A DNA stretch of 64,000 nucleotides from Nymphalis io (lineage: Eukaryota > Arthropoda > Insecta > Lepidoptera > Nymphalidae): contig NC_065916.1 in the NCBI RefSeq assembly GCF_905147045.1, forward strand, positions 4,132,468 to 4,196,467, in the 5' to 3' direction. The notes under the pieces are model-generated. The model saw only the letters and a program-made list of their open reading frames with translations. It had not been told where the DNA came from and did not search any database. Both the position numbers and the translations under genes were made by a program. This document shows positions 10,342 through 19,802 of the stretch, in pieces. Every line of letters begins with the position of its first letter. Positions within the stretch are counted from its first letter, which is position 1.

Positions 10342-10883
10342 TGTAGGGGCTCTTGCTTCCTTAACTATTTCGGAGGTTTCTTGAGTATCGTAATAAACTT
10401 GTTGATGCTTCAGGTGGAATGATTTTATTTGAAATTTACACAGATATATATACAAAAATGACAATTATTAATAACCAATAAACAATATTTACAGAAATTC
10501 GTCTCCAATAAAAAGTTTCACATTATAACCAATGAAATTGGATTATAATGTGAGTTACAATTTAATTACCGGTTTACCAATCGGAAGGGCTATAACAAGA
10601 ATAAAATTCTTTAAGAAAATTATGTACAAATCAAAACATTGGCTTTTCTACCAATAGCGAGTGAGTATGTAAGAACAATAATTATTTCTTACGAATTGTA
10701 CGAGAGGTGAGGGGCGCACCGTCGCCGCGGGGGGCACCATATAAATACGCGCCTATCTGTGTCCATACAAAACTCGGCGTATGTGCTCCTACGTTTTAGT
10801 AACCGCGCGCCTTCGGCTCGCGACGGTCATATGCTTGATGTTTTGTATGGACGCTGCGTGTGGTAGGTAATGTAGGTCCCACA
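10342..10883 (-). repeat. 5' LTR of the 5859-10883 gypsy element
   Basis: 542 bp, essentially identical to 5859-6400. The target duplication GTGC follows at 10884-10887. Confidence 0.95.
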
Positions 10884-12215
10884 GTGCTATTTTGATTTTA
10901 AATAAGAATATTTAATTTAAATCTCAGTTTATTTGAAATTTTAAGTCAACTAACTTCTAAATAAGTTATTATTATAACAATTTAACATACGATAAGATTA
11001 TCATAGTCGTGTCACCGTGGCGTCACGGAAGGGTAGATAGGCAAACATGGTATAACTAAGAATTTAATGTTTTTGAATGTACATATTTTCAAATATAAAG
11101 ACATAACCTTTTACTGTTGCGATTTCTGTTTCTCTTTTTTAATTTCAAATGAAATTTTGGTGGTAATTCTCCACCGCGTCATTGGCGTTTTAAGAAATAT
11201 TAACCATCATTTATATTGTCAATGTGCCACCAACATTGGGAACCAAGATGTAATATCCATTGTGTATGTACGTTATTCCATAAATCTAGTCATATAATTA
11301 TTTAATATTAACTAGAAATTGGATGTATGTGTGTACATACATAAGAAGCCATTAGTTCCATATTATATTTTCATTTAACATTTCACATTTATATATTGCA
11401 ACATTATTTATACATAAGCATAGATTTTGCATGTATGTTATATACGTACTAAAAACTCTGACACTGATTAATTAACTGACTGAATAAAAATGAGTTATGA
11501 GTGAAAATTTGCTCGATCACATATGATGGTTTATTAAAAATTTGTCCGCTAGTGTTAAATATATGAAAGTTTATATGGATGGTCCACATTTTTTTTATAC
11601 AGTGTTGCCAACTTGGGGGTTTTTCCCCTAAATAGGGCTATGTCAGATGAAATCAAATAGGATATTTTCAGGTCAGACATTTTTTAGGAGGAACATTTTT
11701 TTAAAGAAACTCTCTCCGGGGATTAACTCTTCAGCTTCATTTAATTGAGTATATTTCAAGTTTACTAATGCTACTTGCAGTACTTGATTTGCTTTTTTTT
11801 AACATCATATTATAAATGTATTTTGTATTTGTTTCAATTCATCCGTCAGGAGGACGCTTCTAAGAGGTTGGCAACACTGTTTTTATGTAACATAAAAATA
11901 CCATCATCGTTTGTCGTTTTTTGTGTCCCTCGTGCCTGTAGTTACACTGTTTTACTCACCAACAACAATGCTATTGCTGTTTGGCGGCAGAATATATTAT
12001 AAGTGTGTGTGGTAACTGGTGGTAAGGACATTGTGCAAACCCGCCTGGGTAGGTACCACCCACTCATCAGATATTCTACCGCTAAACAGGAATATAACAT
12101 AAAAAAATAAATATCATTATCATACTTAAGTATTTTACGCAACACCACAAATTATACCAAAATTAAACTATTTAATTCCATTCCGCAAAGTGAGTTTGAT
12201 GTATGTATTCGTTAC

Positions 12216-12315
12216 CTCCTCGTATAATGGCCGTCTGACGCACGTTCCCGACATGCACAGAGCACTGGAACCCTGGGTAGATGGCCGTGGAGTGTCTCAG
12301 GACATGCACGGATGC
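12216..12315 (-). pseudogene. Lone exon of GTPBP1/2-type GTPase (exon with VHVGNVRQTA)
   Basis: Minus-strand copy of the exon at 20237-20332. The acceptor (..AACAG|GC) and a GTAAC donor are kept, but this copy is 100 bp where the others are 96 bp: a 4-bp insertion near the donor (CTCCTCGTATAATGG versus CTCGATAATGG) shifts the frame. No other exon of the gene accompanies it. Confidence 0.85.
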
Positions 12316-12404
12316 CTGTTACATTCAATCAAATTTAATTCATGACCGCATTACATATTATATTGCACAGTCTGTGCTAACATTGCTAGCATATAAAAAA
12401 AAAC

Positions 12405-12670
12405 AGCCAAGATGGTTCAGGCACCACTGAATTTTCATGTACTTAATTTGTGATTATAATTCATCTCGTACTTTACGATGAAGGAAAACATCGTGAGGAA
12501 ACCTGCATGTGTCTAATTTCACTGAAATTCTGCCACATGTGTATTTACCAAACCGCACTGGAGCAGCGTGGTGGAATAAACTCCAAACCTTCTCCTCAAA
12601 AAAGGGAGAGGAGGCCTTTAGCCCAGCAGTAGGACATTCACGTGCTGTTACGGATAAAAAAACACACACA
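12405..12670 (+). mobile_element. SINE family B
   Basis: Body of a lepidopteran tRNA-derived SINE (CACCACTGAATTTTCATG, GGAAAACATCGTGAGGAAAC, CTGCATGTGTCTAATTTC, GGAGAGGAGGCCTTTAGCCC, then a weak simple tail). The tRNA-like head visible at 19803 is missing here. The counterpart is at 56637-56845. Confidence 0.8.
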
Positions 12671-12945
12671 CACAATGTGCTGTGCAAACATATACAAGTC
12701 TATAGTCGATTCCAATAGCAAGTAGAGTATATAAGCAACTTTGACCTTGAAATTTGGTCGAAATCTTAATATTCTGTGGTATTGACTATGGATTCGCGAA
12801 AAATTTACCGTTTTGGTTATCTGTGAAGTTGTTATCGGAACTTTGTAAGTAAAACTAAAGTGTATACAAGTAGTCAAGTGTAACAGTGTCGTGTTATATA
12901 AAGAGATATATTGATCGAGAAGTGTTTGTAGTGTACAATACAGCA

Positions 12946-13500
12946 GAGCTGGTAGCGAATCGCATGGAATCGCATATCTAAGGTTTGCTAATCTTTTAAA
13001 AACGAGTAGAGTTTTCTGCTCACCTGAAAGTATATACAGCGTCTAGGGTCGTTTGGGTCTTCGAGGAACACCAGGTCGTCACACACGCACTTCGCTAATT
13101 TCGCACGTCGCTCGACACGTGCGCGTCGCTGTACTTGCTCCCGTCGTCCGACACGTACACGTTCGTGCACTTCGTGCCCGATGTCTTCGTGAGGCTGTTC
13201 TTCACGTTGGCGATGTCCTGGAGGATATTCTTGTTCTGTCTCCTCGCGTTCTTTCGATTCTTCTCCGAAGATTGCGACGAGTGGACTAGTTCTGATATCT
13301 GTAACAATGAATTTTGAAAAAAAAATATATCACTTTTTTAATTTCGTATAGGTACGCTGGCAAATGACCACCTTATGGTAAGTGGTCGTCACTACCCATA
13401 AACTTTGTCACAGTCTATTAACCACCCCTAACATCGAAATGCGCCATCAACCTTGGGAACGAATATATTAAGTCTCTTGTGCCTATAGTTACACTGTCTA
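12946..13500. other. Insertion or retained block absent from the 57135 counterpart
   Basis: At 57135 the flanking sequences CAATACAGCA and ATCTTTCAAACTAGC are adjacent; here they are about 555 bp apart. The extra block contains the exon-like stretch 13024-13298 and a repeat D copy. Confidence 0.75.
13024..13298 (-). pseudogene. Exon-like fragment of an unrecognised gene
   Basis: GC-rich island bounded on the minus strand by a good acceptor (CATTGTTACAG|AT) and a good donor (TTTCAG|GTGAGC), 275 bp. It is open from ISELVHSSQSSEKNRKNARR through TNVYVSDDGSKYSDAHVSSD, then stops; a second frame continues as KCVCDDLVFLEDPNDPRRCI up to the donor. Two frames meeting in the middle suggest one indel in a former coding exon. 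I do not recognise the family. Confidence 0.45.
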
Positions 13501-13515
13501 ACTCATCTTTCAAAC
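13340..13515 (-). repeat. Interspersed repeat D, diverged
   Basis: Degenerate match to the abundant repeat at 20437-21105 (AATGACCACCTTATGGTAAG, CGCCATCAACCTTGGGAAC, CTTGTGCCTATAGTTACACT), in reverse relative to its A-rich end. Confidence 0.65.
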
Positions 13516-13655
13516 TAGCACACAATATTAAGTATTGCCATGGCGGTAGAAACGTTATTCAAAAAAGCCTTTTTAAATCGTTTGTATAATATAATTTTAA
13601 ATATAAAGCTACAACCAGTATGGCTACTCTGTAAGAACATTCTCTCACTCATCAT

Positions 13656-13746
13656 TGGACGGTTTTATATTATAACTGTATGTAGGTATTTTTATATTCG
13701 CAATAAATCAGTCACCATCTTGCTCCTGTGTTTGATTGACGTTCCA
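13656..13746 (+). repeat. 5' LTR, 91 bp
   Basis: TG..CA-ended 91-bp repeat, identical by eye to 17265-17355. Very short for a gypsy LTR. Confidence 0.93.
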
Positions 13747-13762
13747 CTGGCGACGAGTCGGT
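13747..13762 (+). promoter_or_regulatory. Primer-binding-site region
   Basis: CTGGCGACGAGTCGG directly after the 5' LTR; the same TGGCGACGAGT core follows the 5' LTR of the element at 39224-42494, so both likely use the same primer tRNA. Confidence 0.65.
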
Positions 13763-13809
13763 TACATACCACGCGTTTATTTAAAAAGTTACAAATTAGT
13801 GTTTCAATA

Positions 13810-15468
13810 ATGCCTATTGGAAAATTAGAACCATTCGATGTGAATTCTAAGCAGTGGCCGGCGTATATTAGAAGAGTAAAACAATACATTGTGCTAAATG
13901 AGATTAAAGAGGAACTGCATGTACCGTTATTAATAACGGTTGTAGGAGAGGCTACCTATGCATTAATGTGCGATCTATGTTCGCCGGCACTTCCCGAAAC
14001 GAAAAACTTCGATCAATTGGTAAAACTATTATCCGATCACCTAGAACCACAACGCTCAGAAATAGCCGAACGCCACGTGTTTCGGTTACGTAGACAACGC
14101 CCCGGCGAGCCTCTCATGGATTATCTTCACAACCTTAAACACCTGGCAACAACATGTAATTTTGGGAGTACGCTGGAAGAAAACCTACGAGATCAATTTG
14201 TGTCTGGATTGGTCAATGAAGTGATGCGGTCTAGAATATTCGCGGAGAGAAATATCAAATTTAAGGAGGCGGTGGAGTTGGCTCTGGCGCTGGAGGCTGC
14301 AGAGAAGCACGCGGAGGTGAGCGGGGCGACGTCGGTCCCGACTACGGCCTCGTGTGCAGGCGGCGAGGGCGCAGAAGCCCTGCATCAGGCGAGCGACCGG
14401 CGCGGCCCGGCGCGGCGGCCCTCGGCTGTGGCCGGCGGCGGCGCGCGCGCCCGCGGCCGGAGGGATGCGGACGAGGTGCGCTGTTGGAGATGTGGGAAGT
14501 CTCATAGTGCTAATAAGTGTCGTTATGCGCAATATAGTTGCGATAAATGTAAAAAAAAAGGGCATTTAAAAGTTATGTGTGAGGAAGTGCGGAATCGTGC
14601 ATTTGGGCGCAATAGCTATAATAATTATGTTTTAGACGCGAGTGCCTCCGAGGATGAGGACTTCTTCAATATCGAATTGGCGGCTAAAGGTAATGGACCC
14701 TATTTTATCAAAGTGATAATCGACGGTCATGTATTAGAATGTGAAATAGACACGGGGAGTCGTATCTCTGCCATTAGTGATCAACTTTTTAATAAATTAT
14801 TCCCTAATAAAAAAATTAATACAGATAATCTCATTCTACGTTGTTATTCCGGGACTCAAATTAAGTCCCTTGGTTATATTAATGTAAATGTTACTCTTAA
14901 CGAAATTAAGGCGGAAAATCTAGCTTTATACGTCATAGAAAATGGGTCGCGCCCTTTAGTGGGCCGTGATTGGATGCGCGCTTTGAATATTAAAAAAATA
15001 ACGTTAAAAGAAATTGTAGAAGATAATTTTATAGACTGTTTAATAAACGAATTTCCTGAAGTGTTTACAGATAAGTTAGGTACGTGTAAGAAAACAATTC
15101 AATTGCATCTCACGGATAAGGAACCGGTTTATGTAAGGGCACGCCCCGTTCCCATCGCGCTGCGCGGCCGCGTCGAGAACGAGCTCGAGCGCCTCGAGCG
15201 CGAGGGTTATACCTACCGCGTGGACCACTCGGAGTACGGAACTCCGATCGTCCCCGTGGTGAAGGAATGCGGCGAAATACGTATTTGCGGGGACTATAAA
15301 ATTACGATAAACCCGAAATTAAAACGTGATTATTACCCTTTGCCTCGTATAGAGGAATTGTTTGCAGCATTGAGTGGGGGTGAGGAGTTTTCAAAAATTG
15401 ACTTGAAACACTCATATCAACAAGTCCTTTTATCAGAGGGATCATCAACCGTTAAGTTACATTTTTAG
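13810..15468 (+). CDS. gypsy Gag-protease-RT, truncated in RT
   Basis: The frame is open from 13540 upstream of the element, but the natural start is the ATG at 13810 after the LTR and primer site (553 codons). Gag capsid-like part (QWPAYIRRVKQYIVLNEI, ENLRDQFVSGL), then a GC-rich Ala/Arg linker and two zinc knuckles (CWRCGKSHSANKC, CDKCKKKGHLKVMC). Protease core EIDTGSRISAIS and LVGRDWMRAL; RT fingers YGTPIVPVVKECGEIRICGD and FSKIDLKHSYQQVL. It stops right after RT motif A, where the catalytic FVDD-type box should follow, because of the internal deletion. Confidence 0.9.
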   Translation: MPIGKLEPFDVNSKQWPAYIRRVKQYIVLNEIKEELHVPLLITVVGEATYALMCDLCSPALPETKNFDQLVKLLSDHLEPQRSEIAERHVFRLRRQRPGEPLMDYLHNLKHLATTCNFGSTLEENLRDQFVSGLVNEVMRSRIFAERNIKFKEAVELALALEAAEKHAEVSGATSVPTTASCAGGEGAEALHQASDRRGPARRPSAVAGGGARARGRRDADEVRCWRCGKSHSANKCRYAQYSCDKCKKKGHLKVMCEEVRNRAFGRNSYNNYVLDASASEDEDFFNIELAAKGNGPYFIKVIIDGHVLECEIDTGSRISAISDQLFNKLFPNKKINTDNLILRCYSGTQIKSLGYINVNVTLNEIKAENLALYVIENGSRPLVGRDWMRALNIKKITLKEIVEDNFIDCLINEFPEVFTDKLGTCKKTIQLHLTDKEPVYVRARPVPIALRGRVENELERLEREGYTYRVDHSEYGTPIVPVVKECGEIRICGDYKITINPKLKRDYYPLPRIEELFAALSGGEEFSKIDLKHSYQQVLLSEGSSTVKLHF

Positions 15469-15847
15469 TCCAAAATGCGGTATCCCTCAAACGGCTGCAA
15501 GTCGCTTGCAGCGCTGGGCGGCGCGGTTATCGGCTTACGAATTTTCGGTAGAATTTGTGCGTTCGTGCGAGAACAGTCCGGCCGATGCGTTATCCCGCTT
15601 ACCCCTGCCGTGCGAACACCGATCATCATCGCCTGCGCCGTTAAGTTATATCAATATAATAGACGATAACTTACCCATTAATTTTAAAGATATTAGTCGC
15701 GAAACAAAGAAAGATCCATTATTAAGTAAGATCGTTGGTTATGTGTTGTTTGGATGGCCGTCTTATACGAAATGCGAGGAAGAAAAAGCTTATTTTAGTA
15801 GGAAAAACGAAATTGTTTTAGAATTAGGTTGTTTAATTTATAAATAG
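15469..15847 (+). pseudogene. gypsy RNase H C-terminal remnant and connection domain
   Basis: Frame-shifted continuation: LQRWAARLSAYEFSVEFVRS and NSPADALSRLPLP are the characteristic end of gypsy RNase H. Roughly 250-300 codons (RT palm motifs B to E and most of RNase H) are missing between 15460 and 15500. The frame ends with a TAG after GCLIYK. Confidence 0.85.
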
Positions 15848-16559
15848 AATCATAGTACCGCCACAATTACGTAAAAAGATCTTGAAAGAAATACACGAAG
15901 GTCATCTTGGTATAAATAAAATGAAAAATGTATCAAGAAGTTATATCTATTGGCCTAATATTGATAGGGATATAGAAAATTTGTGTCGGAATTGCGAAGC
16001 GTGTCGCATGGTTCGAGACGCACCCCCGCGGGCTACTTTGCATCCGTGGGAATTTCCTCTTCATCCGTGGCAACGCTTACATGCGGACTTCGCTGAATGT
16101 GCAGGAAAAAAATATTTAATATTAATCGACGCGCACTCCAAGTGGCTGGAAGTTGTATGTATGTTACGAACGGACGCAGATTCGACCATTTCCGTTTTAA
16201 GAACTATTTTTGCGAGATTCGGGCTTCCATCGCAACTAGTTACGGATAACGGTCCCCCTTTCAGTTCTTTAGATTTTAATAATTATTGCATTTTAAACTG
16301 TATAAAGCATATATCAACGGCACCATACAGACCTCAAGGTAACGGCGCGGCTAAGAATGCCGTAAAAACCGTAAAAAAAGTCACAAAACGTGCAGTATAC
16401 TTAAAAGAGGATGTGTCTTTGTCCCTATTGAAATTTCTTTTTCAGTATCGAAACTGTGAAAATGCTACTACGGGAGTTTCTCCGGCCGTCGCGTTGTTAG
16501 GACGTCGCTTACGAGGACGTCTGGACGCGTTACGCCCGAACGTGTCAAAGGTCGTTTAG
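15848..16559 (+). pseudogene. gypsy integrase with catalytic Glu replaced by Lys
   Basis: Open from IIVPPQLRKKILKEIHEGHL: the HHCC zinc-binding part (HEGH...CRNCEAC), the core with HADFAE and VTDNGPPFSS supplying two Asp. The expected Glu lies in the helix after PYRPQGNGAA, but the codon reads AAG: GAAKNAVKTVKK. With a Lys at the third catalytic position the enzyme should be inactive. A stop (TAG) at 16557-16559 cuts off the C-terminal domain. Confidence 0.85.
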
Positions 16560-16562
16560 TCG

Positions 16563-16838
16563 GTGCAAGATAGGCAGGTTGCTAATAAAATGGGGTCAAC
16601 ACGTCAAATTAAAGTAGGTGATGACGTTATGGTACGCGATTATACTAAGAACGGAACTAAGTGGACAGGGGGAACTGTAACAGGTCAATCGGGTCCAGTG
16701 TCGTATAAAGTAGACGTGGGAGATGGAGTAACGTGGCGTAGACATCACGATCAAGTGATTAACCTAAATAAAAAAGATCGGTTTTCTTTATCGCGGACTA
16801 ATCAGCACGGCTCGGTAATTAACAAAGGGAAAAATTAG
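16563..16838 (+). pseudogene. gypsy integrase C-terminal tail
   Basis: KVGDDVMVRDYTKNGTKW and TGQSGPVSYKVDVGDG match the SH3-like end of gypsy integrases, with HHDQVI near the end. It stops at 16838, and a Pro/Glu-rich tail is open further in the same frame to about 17037 after that stop. Confidence 0.8.
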
Positions 16839-17248
16839 ATCGAAAATGTTAACGGGTCGGGGTCGGCTGATAGTGAGGCTGAGGAGGAGAGGTTTGAGGA
16901 CGCGGCAGGGGAAGCCGAGGACAGTGGCCCGGAGACACGTTCATTGTCACCTGGACCGCGTCCCCCGACGCCTCCCCCTCCGAATGCTACTGCTAGAGAT
17001 TTGCGCGCTTATAACCGCAGAATAAAAAAACATTGTTAAACGTAATTTTAAGAGGTGTTTGTTTGTTTAGTTAGTTTAAGTATATATATATTATAATACA
17101 TGTATAATTGTATATACATACATACGTATATATGTACCTAGAACCTAGATGTAGTTTTTATACCGTTAAATATTGTTTAAATACTGTTTGTTAATTAATA
17201 AGAATATAAACTTTACTGTTATAGCTATACTTTAAGTGTTTAAGTAAT

Positions 17249-17264
17249 TTAAAAAGGGGGAAAA
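17249..17264 (+). promoter_or_regulatory. Polypurine tract
   Basis: TTAAAAAGGGGGAAAA directly before the 3' LTR. Confidence 0.85.
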
Positions 17265-17355
17265 TGGACGGTTTTATATTATAACTGTATGTAGGTATTT
17301 TTATATTCGCAATAAATCAGTCACCATCTTGCTCCTGTGTTTGATTGACGTTCCA
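17265..17355 (+). repeat. 3' LTR, 91 bp
   Basis: Same 91 bp as 13656-13746. The next bases (TTAAC) belong to segment T. Confidence 0.93.
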
Positions 17356-17589
17356 TTAACTTTTATTAATGTAAGCAAAAATCACTGTCCATAATGGCAC
17401 CTAGAAACAAGTCGATATTCGATATGCTCCATTGTCAATTAATACATTATTATATGTTCTGTCGCCAGTCGCCATTCTAACATCGCACTGTAATATCGTC
17501 GTAACAATTAAATATTGTAAAATATATTACATACATATATCCATACTCAATTGCCTTTCATTACATCATCCACAAGACATTTAAGGCAA

Positions 17590-17670
17590 AACGTCAATAC
17601 TATCGAAAAATCATTGATAATCGATAGTCCAAAACTATCGATTTTATCGATAATGGACTATCGACATGCA
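17590..17670. repeat. Clustered ATCGAT palindromes
   Basis: Overlapping inverted motifs (GATAATCGATAGTCC, ACTATCGATTTTATCGATAA, GGACTATCGAC) that can fold into a hairpin and contain TATCGATA, the core of the insect DRE element. The copy at 62410-62485 is conserved. Function is unproven; it may equally be a small foldback repeat. Confidence 0.5.
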
Positions 17671-17735
17671 ACACTACCCGGTATTACTTATACCTAAAAT
17701 GAAAGTCATATAATATATTACATTCATATAATCAG

Positions 17736-17900
17736 GGTAATGTCGTCAACTACGGTTGTTCCGAGCTGATGACAGCGGAGCGCATCGGAGAGAGGAGCGC
17801 CAAGCTGGTGTCTTTCCTGGACCTGGCGGGCCACAGCAAGTACCAACGTACCACGCTCCACGGGCTCACGGGTTACTCCCCGCACTACGCCATGCTCGTT
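17736..17900 (+). CDS. GTPase exon with G3 box DLAGH
   Basis: 55 codons, phase 0 at both ends: NYGCSELMTAERIGERSAKL then VSFLDLAGHSKYQRTTLHGL and TGYSPHYAMLV. DxxG (DLAG) is the G3 motif that coordinates Mg2+/gamma-phosphate; the HSKY/RTT/GLTGYSP context is characteristic of GTPBP1/2. Acceptor ATCAG|GG, donor GTT|GTAAGT. Confidence 0.85.
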
Positions 17901-18288
17901 GTAAGTATGTTTATATATTACTAGTTCCCATAAGTGTGGGGGGGGGCTCAGATTTTAGGTATCCTAAGTCTTTTTCTATAGCCCTGATAACGTTTTTTCA
18001 AATTATTATTAGGTAAGGATTTTTTTGGAGTCCTGATATATCAAACCAAAAGTTAATTTTCATTTTATTGAATAAATATCTTATCTTATTAATACATTTT
18101 CACAAACAGCTCAAAATCAAAATAATTTATTCAGGTAATAATATATAAACCTAACACCGGCTCAAACTGTAGATCCTACTAAAAATAATCGGCAAAAAAC
18201 TAAACTCTTTTGCTACAATTAAACTATGTAAGAGTTTATACACAATTTTTTATCATATTTATAAACCCTTATCGAGCAATACGTCTTA

Positions 18289-18480
18289 TTAATGAAAGTT
18301 TTTTAAGAGAGAGAGTTGGTTCCTCCTAACTGGCCTAGGCCAGTCTGGGTACGGGCCGCGGGGTTGCCCCCTAATCTGTCGTGTCTTTAATTTTTGGCCC
18401 GAGGGGCCAGGGTCACAGCGACCCAGTGGCTGTAAGTTTTTTAATTCAGCTCGAGATAATATTATAGATGGCACTGTAGT
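18289..18480. other. GC-richer intron block, no gene seen
   Basis: Contains a short open frame (64 codons, minus strand), conserved at 58500-58650 only as DNA; a direct repeat of GGCCTAGGCCAG-type palindrome sequence is the only structure I see. Confidence 0.4.
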
Positions 18481-18689
18481 CATATTATCAACTTATACTA
18501 TAAACTTATACTATAAAGTTCAAAAGTCGATACTGGACACCATAGACAATGTAGATGAGGAAATCAAAAAGGATGAGGAGTGAGTAGCTTCACAAGCCTT
18601 TATTTAAACCCGAAGTGTTTCTGGGTGAACTCTTATGTATGACCTTAAAACGAGTTCCATACTATTGGTAATGGTAATAGTATTGTCTA

Positions 18690-18905
18690 TATCTACGCCA
18701 ATCACCCTTGCTAGATACTTGCCTTTTACGCAAAAGGTTGTGGGTTCGGTTCCCACTCAGGACAGACAATTGTGTGCATTAACATGTCTGTTTTTCCTGA
18801 GTCTGTGTGTAATTGTCTATACAATAGTATATCAGTTGTCTGGTTGCCATAGTACAAGCTCTGCTTAGTTTCGGATCAGATATATATATATATATATATA
18901 TTTGA
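18690..18905 (+). mobile_element. SINE family A with (TA)n tail
   Basis: Degenerate tRNA-like head (CTAGATACTTGCC A-box region, GTGGGTTCGGTTCCCACTC B box), body TGTCTG...GAGTCTGTGTGTAATT, and a (TA)n run at 18882-18902. It lies in the intron before the 18919 exon; the same insertion is at 58072-58262, so it predates the duplication. Confidence 0.8.
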
Positions 18906-18918
18906 ACGCAAATCACAG

Positions 18919-19040
18919 TAGTGTCGGCCGGCAGGGTGGCCGTGTTCCCGGTGAGCTGCGTGCGCGGCGCCGGCCTCAACGCGCTGCACGCGTGCCTGCT
19001 GGCACTGGCGCCGCGCCGCGACCTGCAGCGCCCCGAGGAC
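18919..19040 (+). CDS. GTPase exon, end of G domain
   Basis: 122 bp starting in phase 1 (two bases, then 40 codons): RVAVFPVSCVRGAGLNALHA and LAPRRDLQRPED. It corresponds to the last strand and helix of the GTPase domain (VSxxxGxGL..L). Acceptor CACAG|TA abuts a SINE; donor GAC|GTGAGT. Confidence 0.75.
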
Positions 19041-19120
19041 GTGAGTGAACCATATGTTGCGCAGTTGACTAGTATCCTTTTTATTAAATTATAAATGTTA
19101 TAATTTATGTCACTTTACAG

Positions 19121-19235
19121 GAGGCGTGCGAGTTTCAAATAGACGAAATTTTCCACGTAGGGGACTCGACGAGGCCCGTCGTGGGGGGACTGCTCGCGCG
19201 AGGGCGACTCTACGAGGGCGACGAACTTATCATAG
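19121..19235 (+). CDS. GTPase exon, start of domain 2
   Basis: 115 bp: EACEFQIDEIFHVGDSTRPV and VGGLLARGRLYEGDELIIG. This is the beta-barrel start seen in EF-Tu-like domain 2 (FQID..V..GxxVxGxLxxGxxxxGDxLxxG). It ends in phase 1 and continues in frame into 19306. Confidence 0.8.
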
Positions 19236-19305
19236 GTGCGTTGCGTTCTGTTAGTTGTGAGATGAATAGAGCGACGTATATTTAACACCACCCCGCCCCC
19301 CGCAG

Positions 19306-19535
19306 GACCTCTGGAGTCCGGCGAGTTCGCGGAGATATCCGTGCTCACGATATACCGCAACCGCGTCCCGTGCGGCAGCGTGCGCGCGGTACAGTCGGCG
19401 TCGCTGGGCCTGGGTCGCTTCCCGCCGGGACTGCGGCAGGGCATAGTGCTGCTAGCGCGGCCGGGGGGCTACGCCGCGGGACACGAGCGGCCCACCTTCG
19501 GAGGCTGTCTGCCCGGGACTTGCAGAGGACGACAG
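19306..19535 (+). CDS. GTPase exon, domain 2/3
   Basis: 230 bp: GPLESGEFAEISVLTIYRNR, VPCGSVRAVQSASLGLGRF, RQGIVLLARPGG. The pattern SIxRxRxPVxxVxxGQSAS..L matches GTPBP1/2 domain 2. Borders CCGCAG|GA and GACAG|GTGGGT. The exon is very GC-rich compared with its introns. Confidence 0.8.
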
Positions 19536-19802
19536 GTGGGTCGCTAATTCAAACCTTATTACTAAATAAAAACTTACATGTATTTAAGACAGAATATATA
19601 TACGCGGCCAGTGCTATTCTAGAATTTTAGATTCATAATTCTCCGGTGAAATGTTGACATGATGATGATGCGTGTGGTGAAATGTTACAATTATTACCGT
19701 TTTCTGCGGTGAGTGAGAGAATGTTCTTACAGAGTACTGGTTTACCGGTTGTAGCTTTATATTTAAAATTATATTATACAAACGATTTATATAACGATTA
19801 TA

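Larger units (their letters stand above)
5859..10883 (-). mobile_element. Ty3/gypsy LTR retrotransposon, 542-bp LTRs, young insertion
   Basis: Complete element on the minus strand: 5' LTR at right, primer-site region, gag, protease-RT-RNase H, integrase, polypurine tract, 3' LTR at left. LTRs are both 542 bp and by eye differ at one position (CTTCCCTAAC versus CTTCCTTAAC). The target duplication is GTGC (5855-5858 and 10884-10887), and both related segments at 54229 and about 22724 lack the element. No env-like ORF. Despite near-identical LTRs, gag and the integrase junction carry stops or frameshifts. Confidence 0.95.
10884..12945 (+). repeat. Duplicated segment S, copy 1 (direct)
   Basis: Matches 54229-57128 in the same orientation and 19895-22785 in reverse. 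This copy lacks about 990 bp present at 55170-56155 (switch point near 11930), including one GTPase exon. It holds AT-rich intron-like DNA, degenerate repeat D sequence near 11215-11260 and 12010-12090, one lone GTPase exon and a SINE. Short ORFs within it are shared non-coding frames, not genes. Confidence 0.85.
13656..17355 (+). mobile_element. Ty3/gypsy element with 91-bp LTRs, internally deleted
   Basis: Two 91-bp LTRs (TGGACGG...GTTCCA) enclose a primer site, a gag-pol ORF, remnants of RNase H and integrase, and a polypurine tract. Gag and pol share one frame. The region from the RT active site through most of RNase H is deleted at about 15468. The flanks show no target duplication: CATCAT on the left and TTAAC on the right match different parts of the S/T segment, so the element lies on a rearrangement junction. 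Confidence 0.9.
17356..19700 (+). repeat. Duplicated segment T, copy 1
   Basis: Inverted counterpart of 57300-62735 without the RTE inserted there (the empty site is near 18230). It contains four GTPase exons and intron DNA. The copies are close enough that exon lengths and intron SINEs correspond one to one. Confidence 0.85.

Noticed and set aside
14185..14569. Minus-strand 126-codon Ala/Arg-rich ORF opposite gypsy gag
   Set aside because: Compositional shadow of the GC-rich gag linker.
17756..18016. 86-codon plus-strand ORF over the G3 exon (also 62068-62328)
   Set aside because: Out-of-frame reading of the exon that runs into the intron; the true frame gives the DLAGH motif.
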